From an uncultured Fastidiosipila sp. (GTDB taxonomy: Bacteria; Bacillota; Clostridia; Saccharofermentanales; Fastidiosipilaceae): a stretch of DNA of 64,000 nucleotides. Shown here one piece after another: positions 7,821-16,268 of the stretch (position 1 is its first letter; each line of letters starts with the position of its first letter). The DNA lies in NCBI GenBank assembly GCA_947253875.1, contig CAMYAM010000009.1, forward strand, positions 1 through 64,000. Direction: 5' to 3'. The notes below the pieces were generated by a model. It was not told the origin of the DNA. It saw only the letters and a program-made list of their open reading frames with translations, and ran no database searches. The translations under genes were made by a program, and so were the position numbers.

Positions 7821-8727
7821 TGATAAAGCTGCATTGAGTATTGAGGCGGCAATTGTAATACCCGCATTACTTATTTTTATTGGTGTTATTTATTTATACA
7901 CTTTTAGTATTAGAATTGATTTGCTTTATCAAGAGGCAGGATATTCGGCTGTGCGAGAATTAGAATTACTATTAAGTTTATCAGATAAGAAAGATCTTAA
8001 AAGCAATGCGGCTAAAAACTATAAAGAAAAAATAAAGAAATATTTTGAAAATAAGATTACCGCAAAAGCTTTAAGTCTTAGACAAAATTATTGGTTGAAA
8101 AAGAATATAAACCCTAGAATAAGTAAATATTTTATAAGGAACGAAAACTATCAATTATTAAGAGATGGAATAAAAGGTTTAGAGTATAAATTTTCGTATT
8201 CTAGTCCTAAAATATTAGGCGATAAGACATATAGTTATAAATTACCCATTCCTTATTGGGGAGGTTTAAAGCTTAATAGTTTAGAAATAGAAACTAATAA
8301 GGAAGATAAGCAGGAAACAAGTATATGGTCAGAGCATAATTTTAAAAGAGGTAATTATTTTAGAGAAAAATACGGGGCAAATCTTCCTCATTCTTATCCT
8401 GTTGTAGCAAAGTTTAATGGAAGTACGATAACAAGTATAATGAGCTTGGATTTAACAGCTCCAAGTTATAAAAATTATGAAAATTTAAATAATCAAGTGA
8501 GTTATCAAGCAAATAAATTAAAAAATTTCTCAGGGACAAAAGACTGGGGAAAAGATAAGATAACAATTGATATTAATTATATTAAAAATAGGAAACTTTT
8601 AATTATAATTCCAGAGAATTCTGATGCCAGTTCAAAACTCTATCTTAATCAAATTAAGAATCAATTAAAACAACCAGGATTTAGTATAGAAGTTATAGAA
8701 GATGGTGTTAGTGAAAAGTTTGAATAA
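7795..8727 (+). CDS. TadE-like pseudopilin protein
   Basis: This 310-residue protein has a classic TadE-type beginning: a short charged N-terminus, then LSIEAAIVIPALLIFIGVIY (about residues 13-32), with the conserved Glu before a single transmembrane helix. The rest is a hydrophilic domain with no motif known to me. I chose the ATG at 7795, inside the end of the preceding gene, because it gives the compact TadE N-terminus with GAGAG upstream; the open frame extends back to 7738 without support. It closes the three-gene cluster. No Flp pilin, TadA ATPase, TadB/C or prepilin peptidase gene is adjacent, as secA follows. Confidence 0.65.
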   Translation: MILKKCFDDDKAALSIEAAIVIPALLIFIGVIYLYTFSIRIDLLYQEAGYSAVRELELLLSLSDKKDLKSNAAKNYKEKIKKYFENKITAKALSLRQNYWLKKNINPRISKYFIRNENYQLLRDGIKGLEYKFSYSSPKILGDKTYSYKLPIPYWGGLKLNSLEIETNKEDKQETSIWSEHNFKRGNYFREKYGANLPHSYPVVAKFNGSTITSIMSLDLTAPSYKNYENLNNQVSYQANKLKNFSGTKDWGKDKITIDINYIKNRKLLIIIPENSDASSKLYLNQIKNQLKQPGFSIEVIEDGVSEKFE

Positions 8728-8832
8728 AGTATTTCTTTATTAGTGCTAAAATAAAATGAATGTTATAATACACTACGAAAAATAATGGGAATAATATATT
8801 AAGAGTTAAAAAATCAAAGGGGAAAATTTTTA

Positions 8833-11697
8833 ATGGGTTTATTTGAAAAAATATTTGGTACCTATAGTGAGCGTGAAATTAAGAGAATACGACCTATTGT
8901 AAAGAATATTTTAGATTTAGAAGACAAATTTTCAAAGATGTCAGAAGCTGAATTAAAAGGTATGACAGCGAAGTTAAAAGCTAGATTAAATAATGGTGAG
9001 ACTCTTGACGATATCTTACCAGAAGCATTTGCAACTGTACGAGAAGCATCATGGCGTGTATTGGATATGAAACATTATCCAGTTCAATTAATTGGTGGAA
9101 TTGTTTTGCACCAAGGTAGAATTGCTGAAATGAAGACTGGTGAAGGTAAAACACTTGTTGCTACTGCTCCAGTTTATTTAAATGCACTAGCTGGTAAAGG
9201 TGTACATGTAGTTACTGTTAACGATTATTTGGCTAAACGTGATAGTGAGTGGATGGGTAAGGTATATGAATATCTAGGTTTAAGCGTAGGACTTATAGTC
9301 CCAGGACTAGATAAGGACCAAAGAAGGAAGTCTTATGCAGCTGATATCACTTATGGTACAAATAATGAATTTGGCTTTGACTATTTACGAGATAACATGG
9401 TTACATACAAAGAGCAACTAGTTCAAAGAGAACTAAACTATGCCATTGTTGACGAGGTTGACTCCATACTTATCGATGAAGCTAGGACACCGTTAATTAT
9501 TTCAGGTGCAGGTGAGAATTCTAGTGAAATGTATGGTCAAGCTGATGCTTTCGTAAGAACATTAGATCCATATATAGTCGCTGAAATGGATAGTAAAGAA
9601 TCTGTAGATGAAATTGCAGGAGATGCCGATTATATAGTTGATGAAAAAGCTAAAACAGCAGTTTTAACTTCAAATGGTGTAGCCAAAGCTGAAAGATACT
9701 TCAACATAGAAAATCTTTCCGATGAATCTAATTTTGATTTACAGCATTATATCAATAATGCTTTAAAAGCTCATGGAACCATGCATAAGGATGAGCAGTA
9801 TATTGTTAAAGACAATGAGATTGTAATTGTTGATGACTTTACTGGTCGTTTGATGGATGGTAGACGTTATTCTGATGGTTTACACCAAGCTATTGAGGCA
9901 AAAGAAGGTGTTAAAGTTAATAGAGAAAGCAAAACTTTAGCAACTATTACATTCCAGAATTACTTCAGAATGTACACTAAGCTTTCTGGTATGACAGGTA
10001 CTGCTTTGACAGAAGAAGATGAATTTAGAAGTATCTACAATTTAGATGTAATCGAAATTCCTACGAATAAAGATGTTATTCGTGAAGACCAAGCTGATGC
10101 TGTATATAAATCAGAATCAGGAAAATTGAATGCAGTTGTTAATGAAGTTAAAAAAGCTCAAGCTAAAGGACAACCAGTGCTTGTAGGTACTGTTTCTGTT
10201 GAAAATTCTGAAATAATTAGTAAATTATTTAGTAGAAACGGAATTAAACATAATGTTCTTAATGCGAAGCAACATGCTCGAGAAGCTGAGATTATTGCTC
10301 AAGCTGGTAGACTTGGTTCTGTTACTATCGCTACAAACATGGCTGGTAGAGGTACTGACATTTTGCTAGGTGGTAACCCAGAATATTTGGCTAGACAAGA
10401 AATGCGTGAGCAAGGTTATGATGATGAGTTAATTGAAGCATCAACAGCATATAATGATACTGATGATGAAAATATATTAGCTGCTCGAGAAAAATTCCAA
10501 GAATTGTACTCTAAATTTAAAGTTCACACGGATGCTGAAAAACAAAAAGTAGTTGAAGCTGGTGGTCTATACGTTGTAGGTACAGAGAGACACGAATCCA
10601 GACGTATTGACAATCAGTTGAGAGGTCGTTCTGGACGTCAAGGTGACCCAGGAAGTAGTAAGTTCTACTTATCACTTGATGATGATTTAATGCGTCAATT
10701 TGGTGGAGATAGAATGCTAGGAATGTTCAATAGTCTAGGTGTTGATGAAGATACAGAAATTCAACATAGAATGCTAACTAATGCAATTAGTTCTGCTCAG
10801 AAAAAAGTTGAAGGTAGAAACTTTGGCATCAGAAAGAATGTTCTTGAATATGATGACGTAATGAATCAACAACGTGAAGTTATTTACAAAGAAAGAAGAC
10901 AAGTTCTTGAAGGTAAAGATTTACAAGATGTATTTGAAGCTTATATTAATAGTTCTATCGAAAAGATTTTTAATGACTTCCTTATAGCTCATGAACATGC
11001 TGATAAAAGCTCAATTGATCTAGTCGGTTTGTTGACACAATTACGTGACATAACAGGTGAGCTTAGTGTTTATAACGACATTGAAGAAAGAGTAATTGCT
11101 GGAGAAAGCTTTACTAATATTCTCGCAGATGTTCAAGAGGCAGCAGTTGAGAAATATAGAAATCGTGAGCATGAACTTGGTGGACCAGATTTCATGCGTG
11201 AAGCTGAAAGGGTAGTCTTACTAAGAACAGTTGATTCTAAGTGGATGGATCATATTGACAATATGGACAGATTGAAGAGTGCTATTAGCATGAGATCTGT
11301 TGCCCAGCATAACCCAGTACAAGAATATCGTAGAGAAGGTTATGAGATGTTTGTTGAGATGAATGAAGCTATTGCAAGAGACTGTGCTAAGTTAATCTTG
11401 AGAGCTGAATTTGTGAGCAATGAAAAACCTGAGCGTAGGGAAAATGAAGAGGTAGAAGGAGCAACAGCCGAACAAGCAAGACCAATGAGTCCAGAAGAGC
11501 AACAAGCTAAATTGGAAGAACTTAGAAGAAGACAAGAAATGGCTGCACGTGAACTTCGAAAAGCTGAAGCTAAACGAGGTGAAGAGCAATCTAAAGATCA
11601 AAGTTCTGAGCCAATAGAAAAAGAAATTAGAGCCGGAAGAAATGAACCTTGCCCTTGCGGAAGTGGTAAAAAATATAAACAATGTCACGGTAGATAG
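8833..11697 (+). CDS. secA: Preprotein translocase ATPase SecA
   Basis: This 954-residue motor drives proteins through SecYEG. It has the expected order: an N-terminal GLFEKIFGTYSEREIKRI helix, Walker A (MKTGEGKT), DEVD box with VDSILIDEARTPL, cross-linking domain, second nucleotide fold (TNMAGRGTDILLGG, DNQLRGRSGRQGDPGSS), and the helical scaffold near SAISMRSVAQHNPVQEY. A charged Glu/Lys/Arg-rich linker (about residues 860-930) follows, then a complete SEC-C zinc motif (CPCGSGKKYKQCHGR). It appears to be its own transcription unit, with TATAAT at 8764-8769 upstream and a strong terminator at 11727-11787. AAGGGGAAA precedes the ATG. Confidence 0.98.
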   Translation: MGLFEKIFGTYSEREIKRIRPIVKNILDLEDKFSKMSEAELKGMTAKLKARLNNGETLDDILPEAFATVREASWRVLDMKHYPVQLIGGIVLHQGRIAEMKTGEGKTLVATAPVYLNALAGKGVHVVTVNDYLAKRDSEWMGKVYEYLGLSVGLIVPGLDKDQRRKSYAADITYGTNNEFGFDYLRDNMVTYKEQLVQRELNYAIVDEVDSILIDEARTPLIISGAGENSSEMYGQADAFVRTLDPYIVAEMDSKESVDEIAGDADYIVDEKAKTAVLTSNGVAKAERYFNIENLSDESNFDLQHYINNALKAHGTMHKDEQYIVKDNEIVIVDDFTGRLMDGRRYSDGLHQAIEAKEGVKVNRESKTLATITFQNYFRMYTKLSGMTGTALTEEDEFRSIYNLDVIEIPTNKDVIREDQADAVYKSESGKLNAVVNEVKKAQAKGQPVLVGTVSVENSEIISKLFSRNGIKHNVLNAKQHAREAEIIAQAGRLGSVTIATNMAGRGTDILLGGNPEYLARQEMREQGYDDELIEASTAYNDTDDENILAAREKFQELYSKFKVHTDAEKQKVVEAGGLYVVGTERHESRRIDNQLRGRSGRQGDPGSSKFYLSLDDDLMRQFGGDRMLGMFNSLGVDEDTEIQHRMLTNAISSAQKKVEGRNFGIRKNVLEYDDVMNQQREVIYKERRQVLEGKDLQDVFEAYINSSIEKIFNDFLIAHEHADKSSIDLVGLLTQLRDITGELSVYNDIEERVIAGESFTNILADVQEAAVEKYRNREHELGGPDFMREAERVVLLRTVDSKWMDHIDNMDRLKSAISMRSVAQHNPVQEYRREGYEMFVEMNEAIARDCAKLILRAEFVSNEKPERRENEEVEGATAEQARPMSPEEQQAKLEELRRRQEMAARELRKAEAKRGEEQSKDQSSEPIEKEIRAGRNEPCPCGSGKKYKQCHGR

Positions 11698-11726
11698 TGA
11701 CTGATATTAAAAAAATAGTTAATAAG

Positions 11727-11787
11727 TAACTGTGGTAGATTAAATTTGATAAATTTAAGGAAATATTACTGCCACAGTTATTTTTTT
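11727..11787 (+). terminator. secA terminator
   Basis: TAACTGTGGTAG (11727-11738) pairs with CTGCCACAGTTA (11769-11780) with one G-U pair, and a run of T residues follows. A smaller hairpin (TAAATTT/AAATTTA) is nested in the loop. It lies 29 nt after the secA stop and 24 nt before the tmRNA gene. Confidence 0.8.
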
Positions 11788-11811
11788 ATGTTATTATGCT
11801 TACACAGTTAC

Positions 11812-12188
11812 GGGGATGTACAGGTTTCGACAGGACTGTAGAAGCTAGTTTAGCGAGTAGAGGATACCAGTTGGCCTCTTTAATCATCTGGTAAAATTGT
11901 AATTGCAAATAACGATTACGCTTTAGCTGCAGCTTAATTTTATCGCAGCACACAACCTAGGTTATCTGTGACCTAGCCACTGTGAGGTTAACAGACCTTA
12001 CCTGTTAGAGGTAAAACAGGGACCGCTTGGGTTTAAGCTTTGCGACTCAAGTGTAATTATGAAGCTACCGGAGTGCCAGCCTGTCAGTTGGCACGGTACA
12101 AGGGGAATACTTCATAAACTGACTGCACTCGGAGAAGAGCTAGTGGAAATAGTTTTGGACGCGAGTTCAATTCTCGCCATCTCCACCA
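11812..12188 (+). ncRNA. ssrA: Transfer-messenger RNA (tmRNA)
   Basis: This is the 377-nt one-piece tmRNA that rescues stalled ribosomes. The 5' end GGGGATG pairs with CATCTCC near the 3' end, including the G3-U70 pair needed for charging with alanine, and the encoded CCA ends at 12188. The T arm reads GAGTTCAATTCTC. The tag frame runs from GCA at 11905 to TAA at 11937 and encodes ANNDYALAAA, preceded in the product by the alanine carried on tmRNA. Several pseudoknot-forming stems are visible between 11950 and 12110. It stands alone between the terminators of secA and its own at 12193. Confidence 0.95.
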
Positions 12189-12192
12189 AATT

Positions 12193-12230
12193 AAAGCCAG
12201 TAAACATCTAGGTTTGCCGGCTTTATTTAT
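12193..12230 (+). terminator. tmRNA terminator
   Basis: AAAGCC (12193-12198) and GGCTTT (12219-12224) close a stem that continues inward as AGTAAAC/GTTTGCC with one mismatch. A T-rich tail follows. It starts 4 nt after the tmRNA CCA end. Confidence 0.75.
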
Positions 12231-12321
12231 TTTCAAATTTGCATTTTATTTGCAAGGCACTTGATCATTAAAAATTAATATTAATAAAGTTTAAGAGATG
12301 CAATTTTACAATATTATTAAG

Positions 12322-12350
12322 TAGACTTTTGGTAATAGAATAAGTATAAT
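12322..12350 (+). promoter_or_regulatory. Promoter for tRNA-Ala
   Basis: TAGACT (12322-12327) and TATAAT (12345-12350) are separated by 17 bp. The predicted transcript start is a few bases before the mature tRNA 5' end at 12364. Confidence 0.6.
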
Positions 12351-12363
12351 AGCAATAGTTAAC

Positions 12364-12439
<76 letters not shown>

Positions 12440-12443
12440 ATTC

Positions 12444-12480
12444 AGCCTACATAAGCTTTTGCTGCGTAGGCTTTTTGTTT
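12444..12480 (+). terminator. tRNA-Ala terminator
   Basis: AGCCTAC (12444-12450) pairs with GTAGGCT (12466-12472), with an inner AGC-TTTT-GCT hairpin and a TTTTTGTTTT tail. Confidence 0.75.
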
Positions 12481-12497
12481 TAAAAATTAACTAATTC

Positions 12498-12572
12498 GCC
12501 ATAATAGCTCAGGGGTAGAGCAACTCCCTCGTAAAGAGTAGGTCGTGGGTTCGATTCCCATTTGTGGCTCCA
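12498..12572 (+). tRNA. tRNA-Thr (anticodon CGT)
   Basis: The 75-nt cloverleaf has an encoded CCA. The acceptor GCCATAA pairs with TTGTGGC (one T-G pair) and the discriminator base is T. The anticodon loop is CTCGTAA, giving anticodon CGT for ACG codons. The T arm is GTGGG-TTCGATT-CCCAT. The anticodon stem ACTCC/AGAGT has a C-A mismatch at the pair next to the loop (31-39), which is slightly unusual; the other stems are intact. Confidence 0.88.
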
Positions 12573-12578
12573 GATAAA

Positions 12579-12612
12579 ATGCCCGTGAACTCTAGGTTTG
12601 CGGGTATTTATT
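12579..12612 (+). terminator. tRNA-Thr terminator
   Basis: ATGCCCG (12579-12585) pairs with CGGGTAT (12601-12607) with one G-U pair and a further inner GAAC/GTTT pairing, followed by TTATTAG. The tail is weak in T residues, but the position directly after the tRNA supports the call. Confidence 0.55.
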
Positions 12613-12752
12613 AGTTAGTGTTTTGTGAAATTTCAGTAATTTAACACATTTTTATAAAAATTGTAAATTTTGGTATTACTATTAATATTTCGTTGGAAAA
12701 TTTTTTCTGTATTTTAAGTTCTTTTGTAAATTACTTAAATATAATAAAATAG

Positions 12753-12780
12753 TTGTCAACTTTTTCTGAAGTAATATAAT
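12753..12780 (+). promoter_or_regulatory. Promoter for the 41-codon membrane microprotein
   Basis: TTGTCA (12753-12758) and a perfect TATAAT (12775-12780) are separated by 16 bp. The start codon of the small gene is 64 nt further on. Confidence 0.6.
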
Positions 12781-12843
12781 AAGTTTTGTAATCTTTATTA
12801 AATAAGATAAAAATATTTAATATGCATTCAGGAGGTAATGATA

Positions 12844-12969
12844 ATGGATAATGATAATAAAACACCTAGCGCTTTTAAAGTAATCATAGGAATAGTACTA
12901 ATTGTAGTCGGTGTATACATATCTTATCGTAGTGGCTTTGATTTAGGTTATTTGTTTGGTGGTAAGTAG
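12844..12969 (+). CDS. 41-residue membrane microprotein, unknown function
   Basis: This short frame (MDNDNKTPSAFK, then one hydrophobic helix VIIGIVLIVVGVYI at about residues 13-26, then a tail ending in LGYLFGGK) has a perfect AGGAGG at 12830-12835, 8 nt before the ATG at 12844. The earlier in-frame ATG at 12838 is too close to that site. A promoter at 12753-12780 lies upstream and a stable hairpin at 13021-13052 downstream, so it looks like an independent, well-translated gene. Single-helix proteins of this size often modulate membrane complexes. I do not recognise the family. The next gene, an Na/Pi-type transporter, is 471 nt away. Confidence 0.65.
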   Translation: MDNDNKTPSAFKVIIGIVLIVVGVYISYRSGFDLGYLFGGK

Positions 12970-13440
12970 AATATATCGACTCGCGCTCGAATGACCTATG
13001 TTCCTTAATTTGTAAATAAAGTAGCCGTGTGATTTGTATGCCATGCGGCTACAACGTTGTCATTCATGTTTATCTCTTGTAAATTTTAGTTTTTTTATAT
13101 TTTACAAATTAGAAAATCTTTTAACCAAGGGAGCTCAATTAAAGTCCCTGAATTAACTATTTGATATTTCAATGTCTACGAAATTATAAAAATTGTTTGA
13201 ACTTTTATGTGTTCTAGCTTTTTTATAAAAGCATACTCCTTAATATAGGTTTTATTATTAAGAAAAAAATACAAAAATTATGCAAAACCATAAGTTTTTA
13301 CACGATAATCAAAAGAGATTTTTCTATATTAAGCTTTATTTTTATACGTTTATACGTTAAAATTCTAAACGTTAATAATATTTTAATGGATGTGTAACTT
13401 TAATTTAAAATAATTTAAATAGATTGATTTTGAGGTAATT
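12970..13440 (+). other. Non-coding stretch between the microprotein gene and the Na/Pi transporter gene
   Basis: No convincing gene is visible in these 471 nt. The stretch contains a GTAGCCG/CGGCTAC hairpin at 13021-13052, which is not followed by a T-run. Two adjacent TATACGTT units sit at 13343-13358, with another ACGTT at 13069-relative spacing further downstream (13369-13373), and the rest is very AT-rich sequence up to the transporter start. The repeat could be an operator or simply part of the promoter region. I see no recognisable riboswitch. Confidence 0.4.
13021..13052 (+). terminator. Hairpin after the microprotein gene, possible terminator
   Basis: GTAGCCG (13021-13027) pairs with CGGCTAC (13046-13052), and weaker inner pairing continues toward the loop. 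A canonical T-run is absent, so termination is uncertain. Confidence 0.4.
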
Positions 13441-15213
13441 ATGGATATTTATAGTGTACTTGATCTCTTGGGTGGGCTTGCCTTATTTCTATTTGGTCTA
13501 GAGGTGATGGGAAATGGATTGCAAAACGCATCAAGTGGACAATTAGAAAATATTTTAGGAAAATTAACTTCAAGTAAATTCAAAGGAGTATTCTTAGGAA
13601 TAGTTGTTACAACAGTAGTTCAATCATCTTCAGCCGTGACTATAATGTTAGTTGCTCTGGTAAACTCTGGAGTAATGAAACTAAAGCAAACAGTTCCAGT
13701 GATTATGGGTGCTAACGTTGGAACAACCATAACTGCTTGGATATTAAGTTTGAGTGGTTTAGATGGAGATAGCTTTATCGTACAAATACTTAAACCATCT
13801 ACATTTACACCTATTTTGGCAATAATCGCAATTATTATATTATCAACAGCAAAAACTGAAAGAAAAAAATCTATTGCAAATACTATATTAGGATTTTCAT
13901 TAATCATGTTTGGTATGAATGCGATGAGCTCATCTATGTCTGGTTTACAAGGAAATCCTAACTTCACAAGAGCTTTCACTATATTTACTAATCCAATTTT
14001 AGGAATTATTGTTGGTGCTATAGTTACTGCTATTGTACAATCTTCATCAGCATCTATTGGTATTTTGCAGGCGTTAAGTACTACTGGTCAAATCACTTTT
14101 GCTTCAGCATTCCCAATTATCATGGGTCAAAACATCGGTACCTGTATAACATCTATGCTTGCAGCTATTGGTAGTAAAAGAAATGCACAAAGAGTTTCAA
14201 TTATTCACTTAACCTTTAACATGTTGGGTACAATTATATTTGTTAGTTTGTTTTATATAATCGATTTAATTTGGCCTTTCTCATTTATGGGAGATCATGT
14301 AACAGAATTTTCTATAGCTATGGTGCATACAATCTTTAACTTATTTACAACATTGATTTTATTGCCATTTACAAAACAATTAGTTGAGTTTTCCAAGATT
14401 GTTATTCCTTCAGATGCAGAAACTAATAGCACAGGTCAAGATAGTACAATTAAAACACTTAATCTATTAGACCCTCTTTTCTTGGAACAACCTCATTTAG
14501 CATTGAATAGATCCTATGAAGTTTTAGTTAAGATGATGGAGTATTCTGATAAAGCTTTGAGATTAAGTTTTGAACTTTTTGATGAGTATTCTGACGAAAA
14601 ATTTCTAAAAATTGAAGAGTTAGAGCAAAGTGTTGATAGATTCGAAGATTCATTGAAAAATTATACTTCCCAGCTTCTAGTTAAAGAACTTAATGAAGAC
14701 GATAGTCAAAGATTAACTTTAGTGTTTAATGGAATGAATGATGTTGAAAGGATTTGCGACCATGCTATGAACTTTGCAAATACAGTTAAAGCTAGTGCCG
14801 AAAAATCTAGAGAATTTTCTAAAGATGCTAGAGATGACTTACACTTATATTTCTCAGCAGTACAAGATATTGTTGATAGGACGTATAAGAGTTTGGGAGA
14901 TCAAAATTCAACATTTGTAGAAACAATACCACCTCTTGAGGAACATATTAACAATCTTGATAAACATATGGTAAAAAAACATATTAAACGTATGAAAAAG
15001 GGTAAATGTAAGGTTAAGAATGGTATTGCAATAACTGATGTATTTAATGGTTTAGAAAGAGTTTCAGATCATTGTAATAATATTTCGCTTTATATCTTAC
15101 AGTTAGATACTAATAATAATAAAACTCATGATTTTGAAAATAGTATTGATAAAAATTCAGAATTGTATAGGGCAACTTTAGCTGAATTTGAAAAAGAATA
15201 CCCATTAGTCTAA
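13441..15213 (+). CDS. Na/Pi cotransporter family protein with PhoU-like C-terminal domain
   Basis: This 590-residue membrane protein belongs to the NptA/YjbB type. It has two inverted Na/Pi cotransporter repeats, each with the signature QSSSA (VQSSSAVTIM near residue 60 and VQSSSASIGI near residue 200). About eight hydrophobic segments lie in the first 320 residues. The remaining ~250 residues form a helical PhoU-like domain (VFNGMNDVERICDHAMNFA and DVFNGLERVSDHCNNIS). Family members move phosphate, coupled to sodium in animals and often exporting in bacteria. The start at 13441 has TGAGGT upstream. The next gene begins 95 nt after the stop. Confidence 0.9.
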   Translation: MDIYSVLDLLGGLALFLFGLEVMGNGLQNASSGQLENILGKLTSSKFKGVFLGIVVTTVVQSSSAVTIMLVALVNSGVMKLKQTVPVIMGANVGTTITAWILSLSGLDGDSFIVQILKPSTFTPILAIIAIIILSTAKTERKKSIANTILGFSLIMFGMNAMSSSMSGLQGNPNFTRAFTIFTNPILGIIVGAIVTAIVQSSSASIGILQALSTTGQITFASAFPIIMGQNIGTCITSMLAAIGSKRNAQRVSIIHLTFNMLGTIIFVSLFYIIDLIWPFSFMGDHVTEFSIAMVHTIFNLFTTLILLPFTKQLVEFSKIVIPSDAETNSTGQDSTIKTLNLLDPLFLEQPHLALNRSYEVLVKMMEYSDKALRLSFELFDEYSDEKFLKIEELEQSVDRFEDSLKNYTSQLLVKELNEDDSQRLTLVFNGMNDVERICDHAMNFANTVKASAEKSREFSKDARDDLHLYFSAVQDIVDRTYKSLGDQNSTFVETIPPLEEHINNLDKHMVKKHIKRMKKGKCKVKNGIAITDVFNGLERVSDHCNNISLYILQLDTNNNKTHDFENSIDKNSELYRATLAEFEKEYPLV

Positions 15214-15308
15214 TTTTTATAACATTTAGTCTATCATTAAATCTTCCTAAGGCAGATATAAGAAAATTTTATATAATAGAATTATTCGAATAAACTGTGA
15301 GGAAAGAA

Positions 15309-16238
15309 ATGATAGACTTTTATATTACTAGAGATAAAGAATTAGTTAAGTTGGGCGATTTTGAAAGCGGTGCATGGATAAATGTGGTCGACCCAAATGA
15401 AGAGGAAAAAGCTTTACTGATTAATGAATATAATGTAGATGCTACTCTTTTAGAAGATGCCCTTGATCCAGAAGAATCTCCACGTTATGAATATGAAGAT
15501 GATCAAACATTTATAATTATAAATGTTCCAATTAAAAGTAAAGATAATGACGAGTTTTACGAAACTATTCCATTAGCAATTTTTCATTTTAAAAGTTACA
15601 TAATTACTGTCTGTTTAAGCGATGATATCGTTCTTGATAAATTTCTAAAAGGCAAGACCAAAGATTTTTACACGCAATATAAAACTCGATTTATCTTGCA
15701 GATTTTACAAAATACTTCTAATGAATATTTAAGAAATCTTAAAATTCTTGAAAAACTGAGTGATAGAATAACTTCAAATGTTAAAGATTCCATTGAAAAT
15801 AAAGAGTTATTAAGCTTGTTAAAAATTGAGAAATCTTTGGTTTATTTTGCTACATCACTAAGAGGCAATGAGAAAGTCTTGGAAAGACTTTTACGCCACC
15901 ATTTAATTAAGAATTATCCAGAAGATTCAGATTTACTTGAAGATGTTATTACAGACAACAAGCAAGCTTTAGAAATGACAAGTCTTTATACTGATATTTT
16001 ATCTAGTACAATGGATACATATGCATCAATTATTTCTAATAACCAAAATGATGCAATGAAGATTTTAACGTCTATTACTTTTGTCATGTCAATTCCTACA
16101 ATAGTTAGTGGTATTTGGGGAATGAATGTATGGGTTCCTATGCAGGATAAACCTTTTGGTTTTCTAATATTAATGGGTGTAATAGTATTATTAACAGTTT
16201 TAGTTGCTTATTTGTTGCGTAAATTAAAGATGTTATAA
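15309..16238 (+). CDS. corA: CorA family magnesium/divalent cation transporter
   Basis: This 309-residue protein has the CorA layout: an N-terminal acidic alpha/beta domain (DPNEEEKALL, LEDALDPEESPRYEYEDD), a long stalk helix region, and two C-terminal transmembrane helices. The signature GMN lies at the end of the first (IWGMNVWVPM, about residue 275). Family members form pentameric Mg2+ (sometimes Co2+/Ni2+) channels. I chose the ATG at 15309, with GAGGAAAG upstream, over the GTG at 15297. No Mg-sensing leader is visible in the 95-nt gap before it. Confidence 0.93.
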   Translation: MIDFYITRDKELVKLGDFESGAWINVVDPNEEEKALLINEYNVDATLLEDALDPEESPRYEYEDDQTFIIINVPIKSKDNDEFYETIPLAIFHFKSYIITVCLSDDIVLDKFLKGKTKDFYTQYKTRFILQILQNTSNEYLRNLKILEKLSDRITSNVKDSIENKELLSLLKIEKSLVYFATSLRGNEKVLERLLRHHLIKNYPEDSDLLEDVITDNKQALEMTSLYTDILSSTMDTYASIISNNQNDAMKILTSITFVMSIPTIVSGIWGMNVWVPMQDKPFGFLILMGVIVLLTVLVAYLLRKLKML

Positions 16239-16268
16239 TTTATTTATTAAAATACAAGTGGTGTGTTT

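Noticed and set aside
11392..11688. Minus-strand frame opposite the secA 3' end
   Set aside because: It arises from the Glu/Lys/Arg-rich linker codons of secA read backwards, giving a Phe/Ser-rich peptide with no signals.
15214..15308. Mg-sensing riboswitch before corA
   Set aside because: The 95-nt gap shows no conserved M-box or ykkC-like structure that I can recognise.
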